Origin: Ophiura sarsii
Taxonomy: Eukaryota; Echinodermata; Ophiuroidea; Amphilepidida; Ophiuridae
Length of the DNA: 64,000 nt
Reading direction: 5' to 3'
NCBI GenBank assembly: GCA_035610835.1
Contig: CM069447.1
Location: forward strand, 40,289,437-40,353,436
Shown in pieces: positions 21,530 through 35,800 of the stretch. Position numbers and translations under genes: made by a program. The stretch's first letter is position 1. The number at the start of each line of letters is the position of its first letter. The notes beneath the pieces were generated by a model that saw only the letters and a program-made list of their open reading frames with translations, searched no databases and was not told where the DNA came from.

Positions 21530-24500
21530 CTACCAATATAATGAAAATACAAATAGAATGATGCATAACATAGTAACAATGACAACGTAGAAGTAAAAAT
21601 ATTATATTATATTAAAAGAATGGACGTACAAGGTTGTTCAGTGGATAGACTTTTAGCTTAAACATTTGTCTGGGTTCATGTTAGATATACAGGGTGTATC
21701 CACAAAAATAGGACCCTGTTTTATGGCGTTTACTTTTTTTAAACCGCTGGACCATGTGAACAATGCACCGTCAGTGCAAAGCACAATGAATGATAATCAT
21801 ATTCTGTAAATCTAAGATAAATCCAATGAAAATTAAGACCGCTAGCATATTTGTAATTTACTAGTCTGTACAATGGGATATACACATACAAACCAGAAAA
21901 TGACATGGGTATGTGTGCCATGTTAAATGTTGCTGTGTTCTCATTAGCATGCATATGAAAGTTGTAGTAGGAAAGCACCAATCATGTCAATAATGTGTTT
22001 ATACCAATCATTGACAGAGAAGGACATTTATACTTAGAAATGGGACTCGTTAATCAACTTCAATTTCTGCCAGAAGCATGATAAGAATAAGAATAGTTTA
22101 GCATGATAAGAATAAGAATAATTTTCCTTTTAGCTTATTTGAATATGTAATCTTCCACTGTCATGTTAATCTACCTTTACTGTGTGAATTACCATTGTAC
22201 ATACTACAAACTGGGTTGACTTGCCTAGTTGGACACACTCTCCGTAATTTATGATGGATTTTCCCCATCTTTTCAGGATTTTAATGTTATTAGTTGTACT
22301 TGACAATAAATCAAATTAGTCATGGTTCAGTGGTTTTAATAAGGATTAAATCCATGCTCAACAGTCAGGGCAAACTTCCAAAAACGGCAACCTGTCGAAT
22401 ATGGCAGCATACTGCCGGATCTGGCAATATTACTTTTTTTGCCATTGGTTATTTTTGTGAATTCAGAACCTACTTCTGCAGTTCAGTAAGGTGGTTTTAT
22501 AAGTTAATTAGGTCAAAATGATAACCACCTATCATATAACATAAATTAAAATCTGTGGTATTTATTTTCGTGACTTTGAACCAGCAATATGTTCGCGAAA
22601 TTAAATAGATCGCAACATTAAGTCGTTTTTTGCCTCTAGCGTCTTTATTTTAAGTTGGGTGATCAAATTAGTTGATGAATCATGATGAGAAAATAATTTT
22701 TAAATAATTTTTAAATAATTTTTGACCAAAGCTCATAAATGTTGACAGTGAGGTTTTATATGTTTTAAAGCAAAATGCTTAATTAATTAATTAAGAACTA
22801 ATTAATTATCAATTGCCTCTTAAACTACCTTTCAATACTTATTTTTATTCTTCTTTACTCGAACATGACTTATACATCAATGTTTTAAAATAAAATATCA
22901 AAATAAAATATCTAAAGACCCTTTTGACCAAAAATATAATTAATTATGACTAAATTAATTAATTAAGCATTTTGCTTTAAAACATATAAAACATCACTGT
23001 CAAAATTTATGAGCTTTGGTCAAAACTAAGGGAATTATTTTCTCACCATGATTCATCAACTTATTTGATCCAACTTAAAATAAAGACGCTAGCGGCAAAA
23101 AACGACTTAATTTTGTGATCTATTTAATTTCGCGAACATATTGCTGGCTCTAAGTCACGAAAATAAATACCACACATTTTTGTTATCAGTCCAGGCAAAT
23201 GACCAGATCTGGAAATCGGGATTGATTTCCAAATCTGGAAATGTAGTGATCAACATATTTTGCAGGTAGTTATTTCTGTGAATTACCAAAATGCTTCAAA
23301 TTTGTGGATACTTAATTTTTATGAATCGAAATCATTCAAGCATATCATTATTAATTCACTGCCATTTTTTGAGGTTACTATTTTCGCGAATTTGAGCACA
23401 AGCTATTTTTGCGAAATTAAATTGTTCACGAAATTAACAGTTTTCTACTTCGGGGGGACCTTATATTAAGGATGGACCAACTATTTTTGGGTAAATCATA
23501 CGTTAAAGATAATTACCTAAATTATCACCGTGGGCGTTTTAATTTTGACCGGGGCATTTTACAAACAAGTAATTAGTTGACTAATTAATTAATTTAATTA
23601 AGCATTAATTAGTGGATAAATTGTCATCGGGTAATTATTTTTGCTTTCTTATTATTTGGTAGGTATGTCTTATTGACTTTTAAATTCAAAAAGTACTGAT
23701 AATTGCTGAAATCTATGTCTAATCAAATATGTAGTTTTTGAATCTGATCACAAAGTGCACAGCATTGATTTCCAGATCAGGCAATCGATTTCCATATATA
23801 GCACATTTCCAGATTTGGTCATTTGCCTGGACTGGTTATATGATAATTGGTTATCATTTTGACTTAATTAAATTATAAAACGACCTTACTGAACATGCAG
23901 AAGTATATAGGTTCTTAATTCACAAAAATAACCAATGGCAAAAAAAGCAATATTGCCGGATCCGGCAGTATGCTGCCAGATTCGACAGATCGCCGTTTTT
24001 GGAAGTTTGCCCTGACTGCTGAAAGAGAGTCCTATTTTTTGATACACCCTGTATACATGAACAGGTTGTCCCAGAAAATCTGCGACTTATTTTGACGGAA
24101 CTATATTCTTACTTTTTAAACATCTTCTATTCCGTTATTTTCTAGCTTAGTCTAGTTTAAAAGAGTATTAATTTAAAACTTTGTTTTTGCACACTTCATG
24201 CATGGAATACATTTAACCATTGACAAGAAAATAACAGTAACGCAAAATCAGAAGCCTAGCGTCAAGATAGCTTGCCTACAAAAGCCAATTGCTTACCGAA
24301 GTGCCGTCGACCCATTCGAAGGTACCTTCTTTGTCTCTATCCTGGAATCCAATCCAATAGTTAAAATCACTATTACGTACGTTAGCTTTAACATTTAAAG
24401 GAGAAAAAACACAAACGGTTATGATTTATAAGTATTGTATATATGACAACATAAGCAGTCGGGTGGAGTAGAGCAGGGGTAATGTATCATCAAAGTCATT

Positions 24501-26867
24501 CTGCTATTGTGGAACGTCGTTACCTTACTATCTAGGTAAGGTATCTTTCAAATATAGGGTTTTGTCAGAAAACACGTGCTATTACGGTAAAATTCGTGTC
24601 TCCTTCGTGCTAAGAAATTGCGCTAATACGCAAAGGACAATTACCTAGGGCGTCTAGGCAGTCACATGTCACATCCCTTGCGCTAATATTGACTGCAAAA
24701 ATGATTGTACCACCTTACCCAGGGGAAGTGTGAGCCATCAAAAACGTCTCAGGAGGTCGAGGGTTAATCGTAGACGGTCCCATCAAATCAGTTCCCTATT
24801 GCTTTGTGTGGTTAAGAGGTCAAGGTAGTGTTAATTTGTTTCACCATTAAAGCAAACTGGTTCATTCAAATCATAGTTTTTATTGAAGATCTAGATGTCT
24901 TCTGCTTTAGAACAATCACATTTGTGGGGGTAACCAGCATTTTTACGACAGGCTGCCTATATCCTAAGATCAGGTTATTAGCTCTAAATTGGTGGCACCA
25001 ATGAAATCGTGTAAAATGATACCATTTAAGAAAAAGCTATGTCTTGATATGCCAAATAAACTCAATCAATCAATCATAGATTTTTGACCTAATGTGGATC
25101 AAATAACCTACAAATGCCAAAGTATGAAACATTTAGGTACATTTACAGCACTTTATACCTTTTCTAGGTTGTTAAATTTAGACTTATGTTGGGGTCTATC
25201 TTAATTTCAAACACTGCCGGGTATTGCCAGAATGCAAAATATTTGTTGGTGGTGTGTACCCATCACTCCCATGATCAAACATGATATTATGTCACTGGTT
25301 TCCTAATGTTCTCTATATGATCGCCTTTTATCTTATTATTAGGTCACTTTCATTGGCGTTCATTATGGTTCCGTGCCCTGTATAAAGTCCAACTTTCTTG
25401 ACCACGTCTTTGATGACATAACCAGGGTAATAAATCATTCCTTCCTACACTATTTATCTGATTTATTTTACACCAACTGTGTCTTGCTACCAGTTACACC
25501 CTAAGCATAGCTCAAGGCTCCCATTTCCATCCTAAGCATAGCTCAAGGCTCTTTAGTGTTGGTATAACTAGAAGCTCTATATACTACTTTTGAAAATGTT
25601 CTTTTGATAACAAATTCCAACTTTTAATTTCAATTTGTCATAAAAACTAGTGCTATATCATATAAGAACAAATGTTCAAATTTCGAAAAAAAAATCACAT
25701 TATATTATCCAAAGAGCAGATTTTAGTTTTAAAACTAGCCAAATCGGGCGGAAAACCACCACGTGTGGAAAGTCATGTGGCAATACTGCAGCCCCTCAGG
25801 CTTGTTTCTAGTTCCACCGCTGCCACACTCAAGGTCCACCAGCATGCGGTAAATGGTGTTGGATGGATGTCATTCTAGCGTCATGGCCAGTTCAACCTAT
25901 CAAACTTGGGGGCTCAAACCTTACAGGCAACTGGAATGTTATGTTTAACCCATGCTCATTGGTGTTTCTTGTATTATGCATTATTGGCTGAGTTGCAGTG
26001 GACCAATTGATTGGCCTTTCCGAACTCTCTGTAGAGATTACCAGTCATATTTCTCAGTTCATTAACCCTACTACACCACACGGTAACAACACCGCCAGCC
26101 TGTTTCTTTTTAACCCCGCGTGCATGTTTTTAGGCTCCAAAATGGCCCCAGACTATATAACGAGGCGAATATACTGAGCCGAGTGGAGCCGTGGTGTAAT
26201 GGATTGGCAGCTGGGCTTTGGTGCAGGAGGTCCGGGGGTCAAATCCCGGGGGAGCGGGGGGACATTTCTGGTGAATTTTGGGAGTTGGAAAACGAATCTG
26301 TTGCCGTGTGGCGTAGTAGAGGTAGGGTTAGGGTTAACCATATCTGGCCGGCTATTGTTAACATTTTCTTTTTATATACAAACAAACCCAGAAATGGATG
26401 TAGACAAGTATATCACTGATATAATCACTATACAGGTAGAGCTAAGTTACCGCTATTACTTATTGTAAGCTTTAGGGTACCATAAACACGCATAGCTTGG
26501 CTACCCATCATATTTGTTGTATGCCGGTCACAATCGTTGACATTGCTAGAAAATAATGTTAGGTTGGATATTTATATATGTGGTACATTATGATATTATA
26601 TGATAATAACAATCAATTTATATAGCGCCGTATATCTAGGCAGCCTATTACGAAGCGCTGTAGCCTATTATTATTACGCTGCCGTTAAATGACAACTGGC
26701 TAAGTGCTCAACCATATCATATGGATTGTAATAACAATCACGCAATCTCGCTTGGGTGAACGAGGTAATTTATCTTGCCCTAGGACACAAACATTGCACA
26801 GAGATGACTATATTTTGTGAGGTCATAAGTGCTGAGAATACAGTGAACACAGCAGTGGCGTAACCAG

Positions 26868-26898
<31 letters not shown>

Positions 26899-29800
26899 CT
26901 GCAGATCGGTGTGGGTGTGGAATGGAGCCCCCCCTTTAGGAGCCCCCCCCCCCCCCCCCCCCCCCACCCCATTTCAAGTCACTTCCCCTTTTTGTGAATT
27001 AAGAACCCAAATGAAAAAGTATAGTTACGCCACTATAACACAGCATACTGGCGCGTGAATTGCTGCTCAAAATGGCACTTTGACCGGGGTCACAACACGG
27101 GAATAAACATATGTGATGAGAAACAACAACAAATACTCTTCACAACTCGTAGTTGTAAGATCGGAAACACTTGAAATGTATCATGTCGGTACAGTTTACA
27201 AATGTGGACACTATTGGTTTCAATTTCAATTACCTATAATGTGACCGTCCACAACAAATCCCGTGTAAAGTCCCCATTTTTCAAAAAGGAAATTTTAATT
27301 TAGTTAAAATCAACTTCAAATAAGCTTCAAAATGATATATGACATGTAATCATTGTTTTGTAAATGAACAATAAGGTAAAGGTAAAGGCGGTCGATCCTG
27401 TAATTCCAGGAGAGGAGTGCCCATCTCTCTTTCAAAGCGATAGGGCTAGACTCACTCCTTTTTAATGATATTGCTGTGTAGGGCTCGCTACACCTCCTCC
27501 ACCGCGAGTCTATTACCTTCCCAGCACTGAAAATTGCCGGTGCCTATTTAAATACACCTGGGTAGAGAGGAGTAATTGTGGTAAAGTGCCTTACTCAAGA
27601 GCACAACATGTTGACCACAGCGAAACTCGAACCCACAACCTTTAGATTAAGAGTCCGGTGCTCTACCCACTGCGCCACACATGTCGTGTGGAAAGTGTTA
27701 AATAATCAACACGGGGAGAGTATGACAGGTAAAGCGTGTGTGCCGTATTGATCAACCGTAACAATGCCACCGGCCGACTATCCAACAACCAGGCCATTCA
27801 TTCAATTCATTAACACATGCCGCGTGGAAAGTGTTAAATAATCAAAAATCCTCTTGAAAATCCTTTTTTTTATTGAGTTAATTAAGCCATATCTCTGAAA
27901 AGGCCCTGGCGAGTTAACACTGGGTTGTGGTGCATGGTCACATATCATGGTGTATATCATGTTTATGTTGAATAAATTACCGGCCATGAAGTCTTGTTCT
28001 TCCACGCTGTGAATACTCGCTAAGAAGGCACCCTTAAACTGGCAGTCTGTTTCGGCTTGGCTAAAGGTCCCTTTAGATGTGTGAGCGAAATGGTAGCTGA
28101 AATCTCCATTTATGATCCAAACAGCTGGAATATAATAACCAATTAACATTAAACTGTGTTAAGCCCTTGACCAACATTAGGTGTTTCCATAAGGTATGAC
28201 CCCCTTTTTCTGACACCCTGACACATTTTTTTGTGTGACCCGAGACTTCTGGTACAGGATGTGACAAGGCAGCAATGTGAAATATTGATCCTTGACCCAA
28301 TACCAACATAACCAGACCATCAGACCATGTGTACCTTTTCAGCCGAATAAACGCTCCGGGCTCCCGGCCATAATTGGTATAGTCTCAGCTGGAGTTTTTT
28401 TATTTACTAAAAATCCACAAATTACGAGAGAAAAAGTATGTCAGAAAACAGTGTGCCAGGGGTGTCAGAAAAAAGGGGGTCGCTTTATAGAAACATCCTT
28501 AAATTATTGTGCATTTGAGCAAACCATATAATGTTATGGAAGTATAAAGATATTTTAAAGATAATATACATTAAATAGAATATCCTGGGCTAAAAAAAGT
28601 ATTGATATTTTTAGATATCGTGTCTGCACTAGCAAATCTAGTGAGTGCAATAACATCGCAAGTGGCAGATACGAAAAGGACCCTGGCTAACATTACAAGA
28701 TATGAATGCTCGAAAAATATTTAAAAGAGTACAGTAACAGTGATGGCCTGAAACTCTAAACAGCAATATGGAAATCATGCAAGCGCACCGAGGTTAATAA
28801 AGTCAATATTTGTTTTGGATTTTATGATTTTGTTTGCGTATTTACAACACTTTGAAGGGGAAATTCGATAATTCGACAACATAATGTACTCTCTTTGACC
28901 CCTCTTTCAAGCCTATTTTTTATTATCATAACTTGTGATGACGTACAACAAGGAGGAGACCACTCATGGTAGCACCTCTTATAGAGTAGCATGTAGAGTA
29001 TCATAAAGTGTGACGGGGTAACCGACTTGTGTGATAATGAGTAAACGTCCTGGTCTACCTTCCCGTGGTGGGGTTGTTAACTTGACTTGCTGCCTAGACA
29101 GCAAGGACGAACAAACCAGGGTGGCTAGGAGAGGAAAGCCCCACTGCCTAGCTAGTTAAATAAGCGAAACCTACGCAAGATGAAACTACAAAATAAAAAC
29201 ACCAGGGTTAGAGCCCCTGCTACTAGACACCAGCCACCTTTTCCACTGGGCCTACAACCAGTACTGTAGTGCAACATGACGCAGCAATCCCAAACCTAAA
29301 AGGAAGGTTTGATGATTCTCCAAACACAGGACTAGCACCAAGCCAACCCCCTATTAGAAGGATTGAGGCCGACAAGCCACGGGAAAAGGAGGTACTAATT
29401 ACTACCAGAAAGACAATTGGTATCGGTACGTGGGTACGTGGAACGTACGAACACTATACCAAGGTGGGAAACTTGAATTCCTACTCAACCATATGGACCA
29501 GTTCCGTTGGGAGATCCTGGGCGTTAGCGAAACCAACTGGACAGATTCGGGAACAATTTACAACCGATGGATACACAATTCTATGGTCAGGAAAATACAC
29601 CATCCACCGAGCAGGTGTAGCATTTATCCTCACGCATTATGCTCAAAAGGCGTTGTTGGGATACAACCCAATCTCCCCTCGAATTATATCAGCAATATTC
29701 AAGACAAAGACCGGAGCCACCACTATCATACAAGTCTATGCTCCAATACTAGCAGACTCGGAATCAGAAGTGGATGAATTCTACGACCAACTCGAAGCGG

Positions 29801-32800
29801 AAGAATAATACCACCCCGAAATCAGACATCCTAATGATAATAGGTGATCTAAACGCCAAAGTAGGAGATGACTATTCCAAATGGAGTGACGTCATTGGTC
29901 ATCATGGCTATAGTAAAATGAAAGTCAGAGGAGAAAAACTTACCATACAATACCATAAAGAAAATCACAGAAAAAGGACAGTGAGAATGCAATTAGTCAA
30001 AGACAAAAAAAAAGGCGCCAATCTAACCGAATTAAAAAATGTCAAAGAGCGGTGGAAAGAAAACTCGCAGGACCTCTATAACCACCACAATCCCATAAAC
30101 GTGTGACTCAATACCACACATGGCACGCTCGGACGAGGAACCCCCAATCCTACGAAAATAAGTCGCCAATGCTATTCACACATGTTCGCGTATTATTATT
30201 AACAGGACGACCTCAGTTTTCACCTTACACTTTTGTTCGCCATATTTGGAAGTGATGTATCGAAATAACCAATATTGATTCCGCCCAAGTTGTAAGAAAT
30301 GATTCTGTCCTGCTCGAGCTACGTAGCTTTAACCACGCAGCGATATCGATTCACACTTCATCGCTGAACGTACTGTCGATGCTAGTCTTTTACAACTACT
30401 TTGCGTATTGCGAAGATTTGTGCACACAATACATACGCCATGGCAAAAGACTAGCGTCGGCAGACGTAAGGCTGATGAAGTCTAACGTGTGTTCGTATTG
30501 AATTCTGTGTAAAAGCAAATGAATTGATTCTACAAGAAAAAGAATATTTTTTTTAAAATTTATATCATTTTTTAACATGAGAAAATTGAAATAGTAGCCT
30601 ACTATCGAAGCATTAATCAGATAAGATTACACTTTAAGAAAATGTATGACATGAAAAAAAGGATAATTTTTAGGGGCACTTCTTTTTGCATAGAATTGGC
30701 GGTACCATTTCAACGCCAGAGAAATTCTAGTCGTCAAATATTTTTCCGTTTCACCGATTCATCATAATAATGTGATACGTAACTCAAAATCTGATATCGC
30801 ATCCAAATAAAAATAATGTGAGCACAATTCTGGATTTGGCCTAGGCCGGATCTGGAATATCGGTTTCAACGCGAGAGAAATTTTAGTCGTCAAATATGTT
30901 TACGTTTCACCGATTCATCATAATAATGTGATACGTAACTCAAAATCTGACATCGCATCCAAACAAAAATAATGTGAGCACAATTCTGGATTTAACCTAG
31001 GCCGGAGCTGGAATATCGGTTATCCCTACCATTTCAACGGGAGAGAAATTTTAGTCGTCAAATATGTTTCCGTTTTACCGATTCATCATAATAATGTGAT
31101 ACGTAACTCAAAATCTGATATCGCATCCAAATAAAAATAATGTGAGCACAATTCTGGATTTGGCCTGGGCCGGAGCTGAAATATCGGTTATCCCTACCAT
31201 TACAACGCAAGAGAAATTTTAGTCGTCAAATATGTTTCCGTTTCACCGATTCGTCATAATAATGTGATACGTAACTCAAAATCTGATATCACATCCAAAT
31301 AAAAATAATGTGAGCACAATTCTGGATTTGGCTAGGCCGGAGCTAGAACATCGGTTATCTACCATTTCAACGCGAGAGAAATTTTAGTCGTCAAATATGT
31401 TTCCGTTTCACCGATTCGTCATAATAATGTGATACGTAACTCAAAATCTGACATTGCATCCAAATAAACATAATGTGAGCACAATTCTGGATTTGCCTAG
31501 GCCGGAGCTGGAATATCGGTTATCCCTACCAATCATTTCAACGCGAGAGAAATTTTAGTCGTCAAATATGTTTCCGTTTCACCATAATAATGTGATACGT
31601 AACTCAAAATCTGATATCGCATCCAAATAAAAATAATGTGAGCACAATTCTGGATTTGGCCTGGGCCGGAGCTGAAATATCGGTTATCCCTACCATTTCA
31701 ACGCAAGAGAAATTTAAGTCGTCAAATATGTTTCCGTTTCACCGATTCGTCATAATAATGTGATACGTAACTCAAAATCTGATATCACATCCAAATAAAA
31801 ATAATGTGAGCACAATTCTGGATTTGGCTAGGCCGGAGCTAGAATATCGGTTATCTACCATTTCAACGCGAGAGAAATTTTAGTCGTCAAATATGTTTCC
31901 GTTTCACCGATTCGTCATAATAATGTGATACGTAACTCAAAATCTGATATCGCATCCAAATAAACATAATGTGAGCACAATTCTGGATTTGCCTAGACCG
32001 GAGCTGGAATATCGGTTATCCCTACCAATCATTTCAACGCGAGAGAAATTTTAGTCGTCAAATATGTTTCCGTTTCACCATAATAATGTGATACGTAACT
32101 CAAAATCTGATATCGCATCCAAATAAAAATAATGTGAGCACAATTCTGGATTTGGCCTAGGCCGGAGCTGGAATATCGGTTATCCCTACCATTTTAACGG
32201 GAGAGAAATTTTAGTCGTCAAATATGTTTCCGTTTCACCGATTCATCATAATAATGTGATACGTAACTCAAAATCTGATATCGCATCTAAATAAAAAATA
32301 ATGTGAGCACAATTCTGGATTTGGCCTGGGCCGGAGATGAAATATCGGTTATCCCTACCATTTCAACGCAAGAGAAATTTGAGTCGTCAAATATGTTTCC
32401 GTTTCACCGATTCGTCATAATAATGTGATACGTAACTCAAAATCTGATATCACATCCAAATAAAAATAATGTGAGCACAATTCTGGATTTGGCTAGGCCG
32501 GAGCTAGAATATCGGTTATCTACCATTTCAACGCGAGAGAAATTTTAGTCGTCAAATATGTTTCCGTTTCACCGATTCATCATAATAATGTGATACGTAA
32601 CTCAAAATCTGATATCGCATCCAAATAAAAATAATGTGAGCACAATTCTGGATTTGGCCTGGGCCGGAGCTGAAATATCGGTTATCCCTACCATTTCAAC
32701 GCAAGAGAAATTTTAGTCGTCAAATATGTTTCCGTTTCACCGATTCGTCATAATAATGTGATACGTAACTCAAAATCTGATATCACATCCAAATAAAAAT

Positions 32801-35800
32801 AATGTGAGCACAATTCTGGATTTGGCTAGGCCGGAGCTAGAATATCGGTTATCTACCATTTCAACGCGAGAGAAATTTTAGTCGTCAAATATGTTTCCGT
32901 TTCACCGATTCGTCATAATAATGTGATACGTAACTCAAAATCTGATATCGCATCCAAATAAACATAATGTGAGCACAATTCTGGATTTGCCTAGGCCGGA
33001 GCTGGAATATCGGTTATCCCTACCAATCATTTCAACGCGAGAGAAATTTTAGTCGTCAAATATGTTTCCGTTTCACCATAATAATGTGATACGTAACTCA
33101 AAATCTGATATCGCATCCAAATAAAAATAATGTGAGCACAATTCTGGATTTTGCCTAGGCCGGAGCTGGAATATCGGTTATCCCTACCATTTCAACGCGA
33201 GAGAAATTTTAGTCGTCAAATATGTTTCCGTTTCACCGATTCGTCATAATAATATGATACGTAACTCAAAATCTGATATCGCATCCAAATAAAAATAATG
33301 TGAGCACAATTCTGGAGTTGGCCTAGGCCGGAGCTGGAATATCGGTCATCCCTACCATTTCAACGCGAGAGAAATTTTAGTCGTCAAATATGTTTCCGTT
33401 TCACCGATTCATCATAATAATATGATACGTAACTCAAAATCTGATATCGCATCCAAATAAAAAATAATGTGAGCAATATTCTGGATTTGGCCTAGGCCGG
33501 AGCTGGAATATCGGTCATCCCTACCATTTCAACGCGAGAGAAATTTCAGTCGTCAAATATGTTTCCGTTTCACCGATTCATCATAATAATATGATACGTA
33601 ACTCAAAATCTGATATCGCATCCAAATAAAAATAATGTGAGCACAATTCTGGATTTGGCCTAGGCCGGAGCTGGAATATCGGTTATCCCTACCATTTCAA
33701 TGCGAGAGAAATTTTAGTCGTCAAATATGTTTCCGTTTCACCGATTCGTCATAATAATGTGATACGTAACTCAAAATCTGATATCGCATCCAAATAAAAA
33801 TAATGTGGGCACAATTCTGGATTTGGCCTAGGCCGGAGCTGGATTATCGGTTATCCCTACCATTTCAATCAACGCGAGAGAAATCTTAGTCGTCAAATAT
33901 GTTTCCGTTTCACCGCTTCGTCATAATAATGTTATATACGTACGTAAATGAACAAAGAACATAATTCCTTCTCAGGCAATTTTTTTAGAAATCTGTAAAA
34001 CGCATCATCTTAACCAAATCAATTGTTAATAGCTAAAAATATTTTAATATTTTGTATCAATTTTAAATATGCCATACAGTGTCTGTTGACGTAATTGTTG
34101 TGTCTTTTAATGTTATTTGAAGTATTTATCGTTTTCCTTAAGACCCCTTTCGGAAATAAGTATTCGGGCCCTGCTTGTATCTCCCCCAATTTTGTGTGGT
34201 TTTGTAATCTTAAGTGTAGCTTAAGATTCTTTACATTTTTGTCATTGTCATTGTTATATATGTGGAGATACCGAAATAAATCAAAATCAAAATCAAATCA
34301 AATAAGAAAAGGGATCTAGCAGTGATAAAATATATTCAAAACTCCCCCCGTCCTAACTGGTGCATAATCCCTTTTATCTCAGCTTTTATCTATAAAACAG
34401 CCGTGCGCTGCGCCAAAAACAAAATTCAGTGCACAGCCGTCGCCATTTTAGAAGCCCGCCCAACTGGTGTTTCGTTACGCTGATATCGATCAATTTGGAT
34501 ATCACTTCCAAATATGGCGATATCACTTCCAAATATGGCGAACCAAAAGAGTAAGGTGAAAACTGAGGTCGCCCTGTAAATCCGACTTTTTCGTATATAC
34601 GCGAACAGGTGTGTATTAGAAGCATGTCAGAAGAAAAAGCTCCAGGCTTTGACTGTATTATTTCTGAAGAAGTGAAAGCATCTGGAAAGACAGGAATAGA
34701 AATAGTACACAAATTATGTTGCAAGATATGGAAGGATGAGTGTTTCCCTGATGACGGGGCAAAGCTATAATCACCCCGTTATTTAAAAAGAAAGACAAGC
34801 TGGACTGTGGTAACTATATAGGAATCAGCCTTTTCAGTCAAGTGAGCAAAATACTCATCTAAATCTTTAAAAAAACGAACTCAAAAGAAATCTGAGAAAA
34901 TACTATCCCAGACAGACTTTAGACCAGGAAGGTCTACTGTGGATCAATTATACACTGAAACAGATTTCAGAAAAGTACCTGGAAAATAACAGAGACCTAT
35001 ACTGCAGTTGCTACGTGGACTTTGAAAAAGCTTTTGATAGTGTATGGCAAAACGGCATATGGAAAGCAATTGCATTCTTGGGATTCCCAGACAAGATCAT
35101 CCGCCTACTAAAGGCTCTTTACAGCAAATCACAAAGCTCGGTGAAAGTAAACGGAGAGCTTACAGACTGGTTTGCAACCAAAGTTGGAGTTCGTCAGGGC
35201 TGCATAATTTCTCCACTCCTATTCAACATCATACTCGAGTTGGTAATGCCTGCTGTTGTCAAACCTCCGCGTCGCAAATGATATTGCCATTATAGCTAAA
35301 AACGAGACAGATCTGCAAACACTAGTGAACAAAGTTCACAAGTACAGCACAAATATTGGCCTCAAAATTAACATAGCCAAATCAGAGGTACAAGTTGGAT
35401 TAACCTTTTATACTGTAATCATAATAAGTAAGTAATGTGCTCTATTGTTAGATTAAAAATCCTGAAAAAGATTTTTCCTGAAATCACTGGATTAACCTTG
35501 TAATCAGGATCGGTAATTATTGACCCTTTCATGATTTTAGGTCGACGTTTATTATCGCATTAGCACAAAAAATATCTTCAATCCATTTTGAATGTGGTTG
35601 TTACTATTTACATTTTGCAAATGTAGCCCTAATAAATTGTAAATCTTGATTGCTCATTTAATGCCGTAGATTTCAATAGTCTTGCTTTCATTATGAAATA
35701 CGTTTTAATAACTTAACCGAGGCTACTCAGGCATACACATTTACATTGCATGTATAATTTTTGACTACGCCAAATACCATAATTATGTATTATTATTTTC

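Larger units (their letters stand above)
24384..26280. repeat. Segmental copy of 1-2860
   Basis: Intron 5 sequence of the lectin gene, collinear with the left edge of the window. 25358-25945 is extra and belongs to the repeat family of 36.4-37.5 kb. The foldback element (607-1215) and TTAA MITE (111-353) are absent here, so they entered the left copy later or were lost. Confidence 0.82.
30177..34613. mobile_element. 4.4-kb terminal-inverted-repeat element carrying a satellite array
   Basis: Left end CACACATGTTCGCGTAT; right end, inverted, CACACCTGTTCGCGTAT. Similarity of the ends extends about 80 bp (gcgacctcagttttcacctta, ttcgccatatttggaagtga). TATT flanks both sides (30173-30176, 34614-34617). 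Removing the element and one TATT rejoins the retrotransposon frame as ANAI / RSMSEEKAPG. No transposase is visible. A CAC end with a 4-bp target duplication resembles Chapaev-type elements; this is a weak assignment. Confidence 0.8.

Noticed and set aside
29269..30106. Intact host protein
   Set aside because: Motifs change frame repeatedly and match endonuclease of a dead retrotransposon.
34386..34724. 112-codon minus-strand frame
   Set aside because: Lies across the right inverted end of the 4.4-kb element and the antisense of reverse transcriptase remains; no domain.
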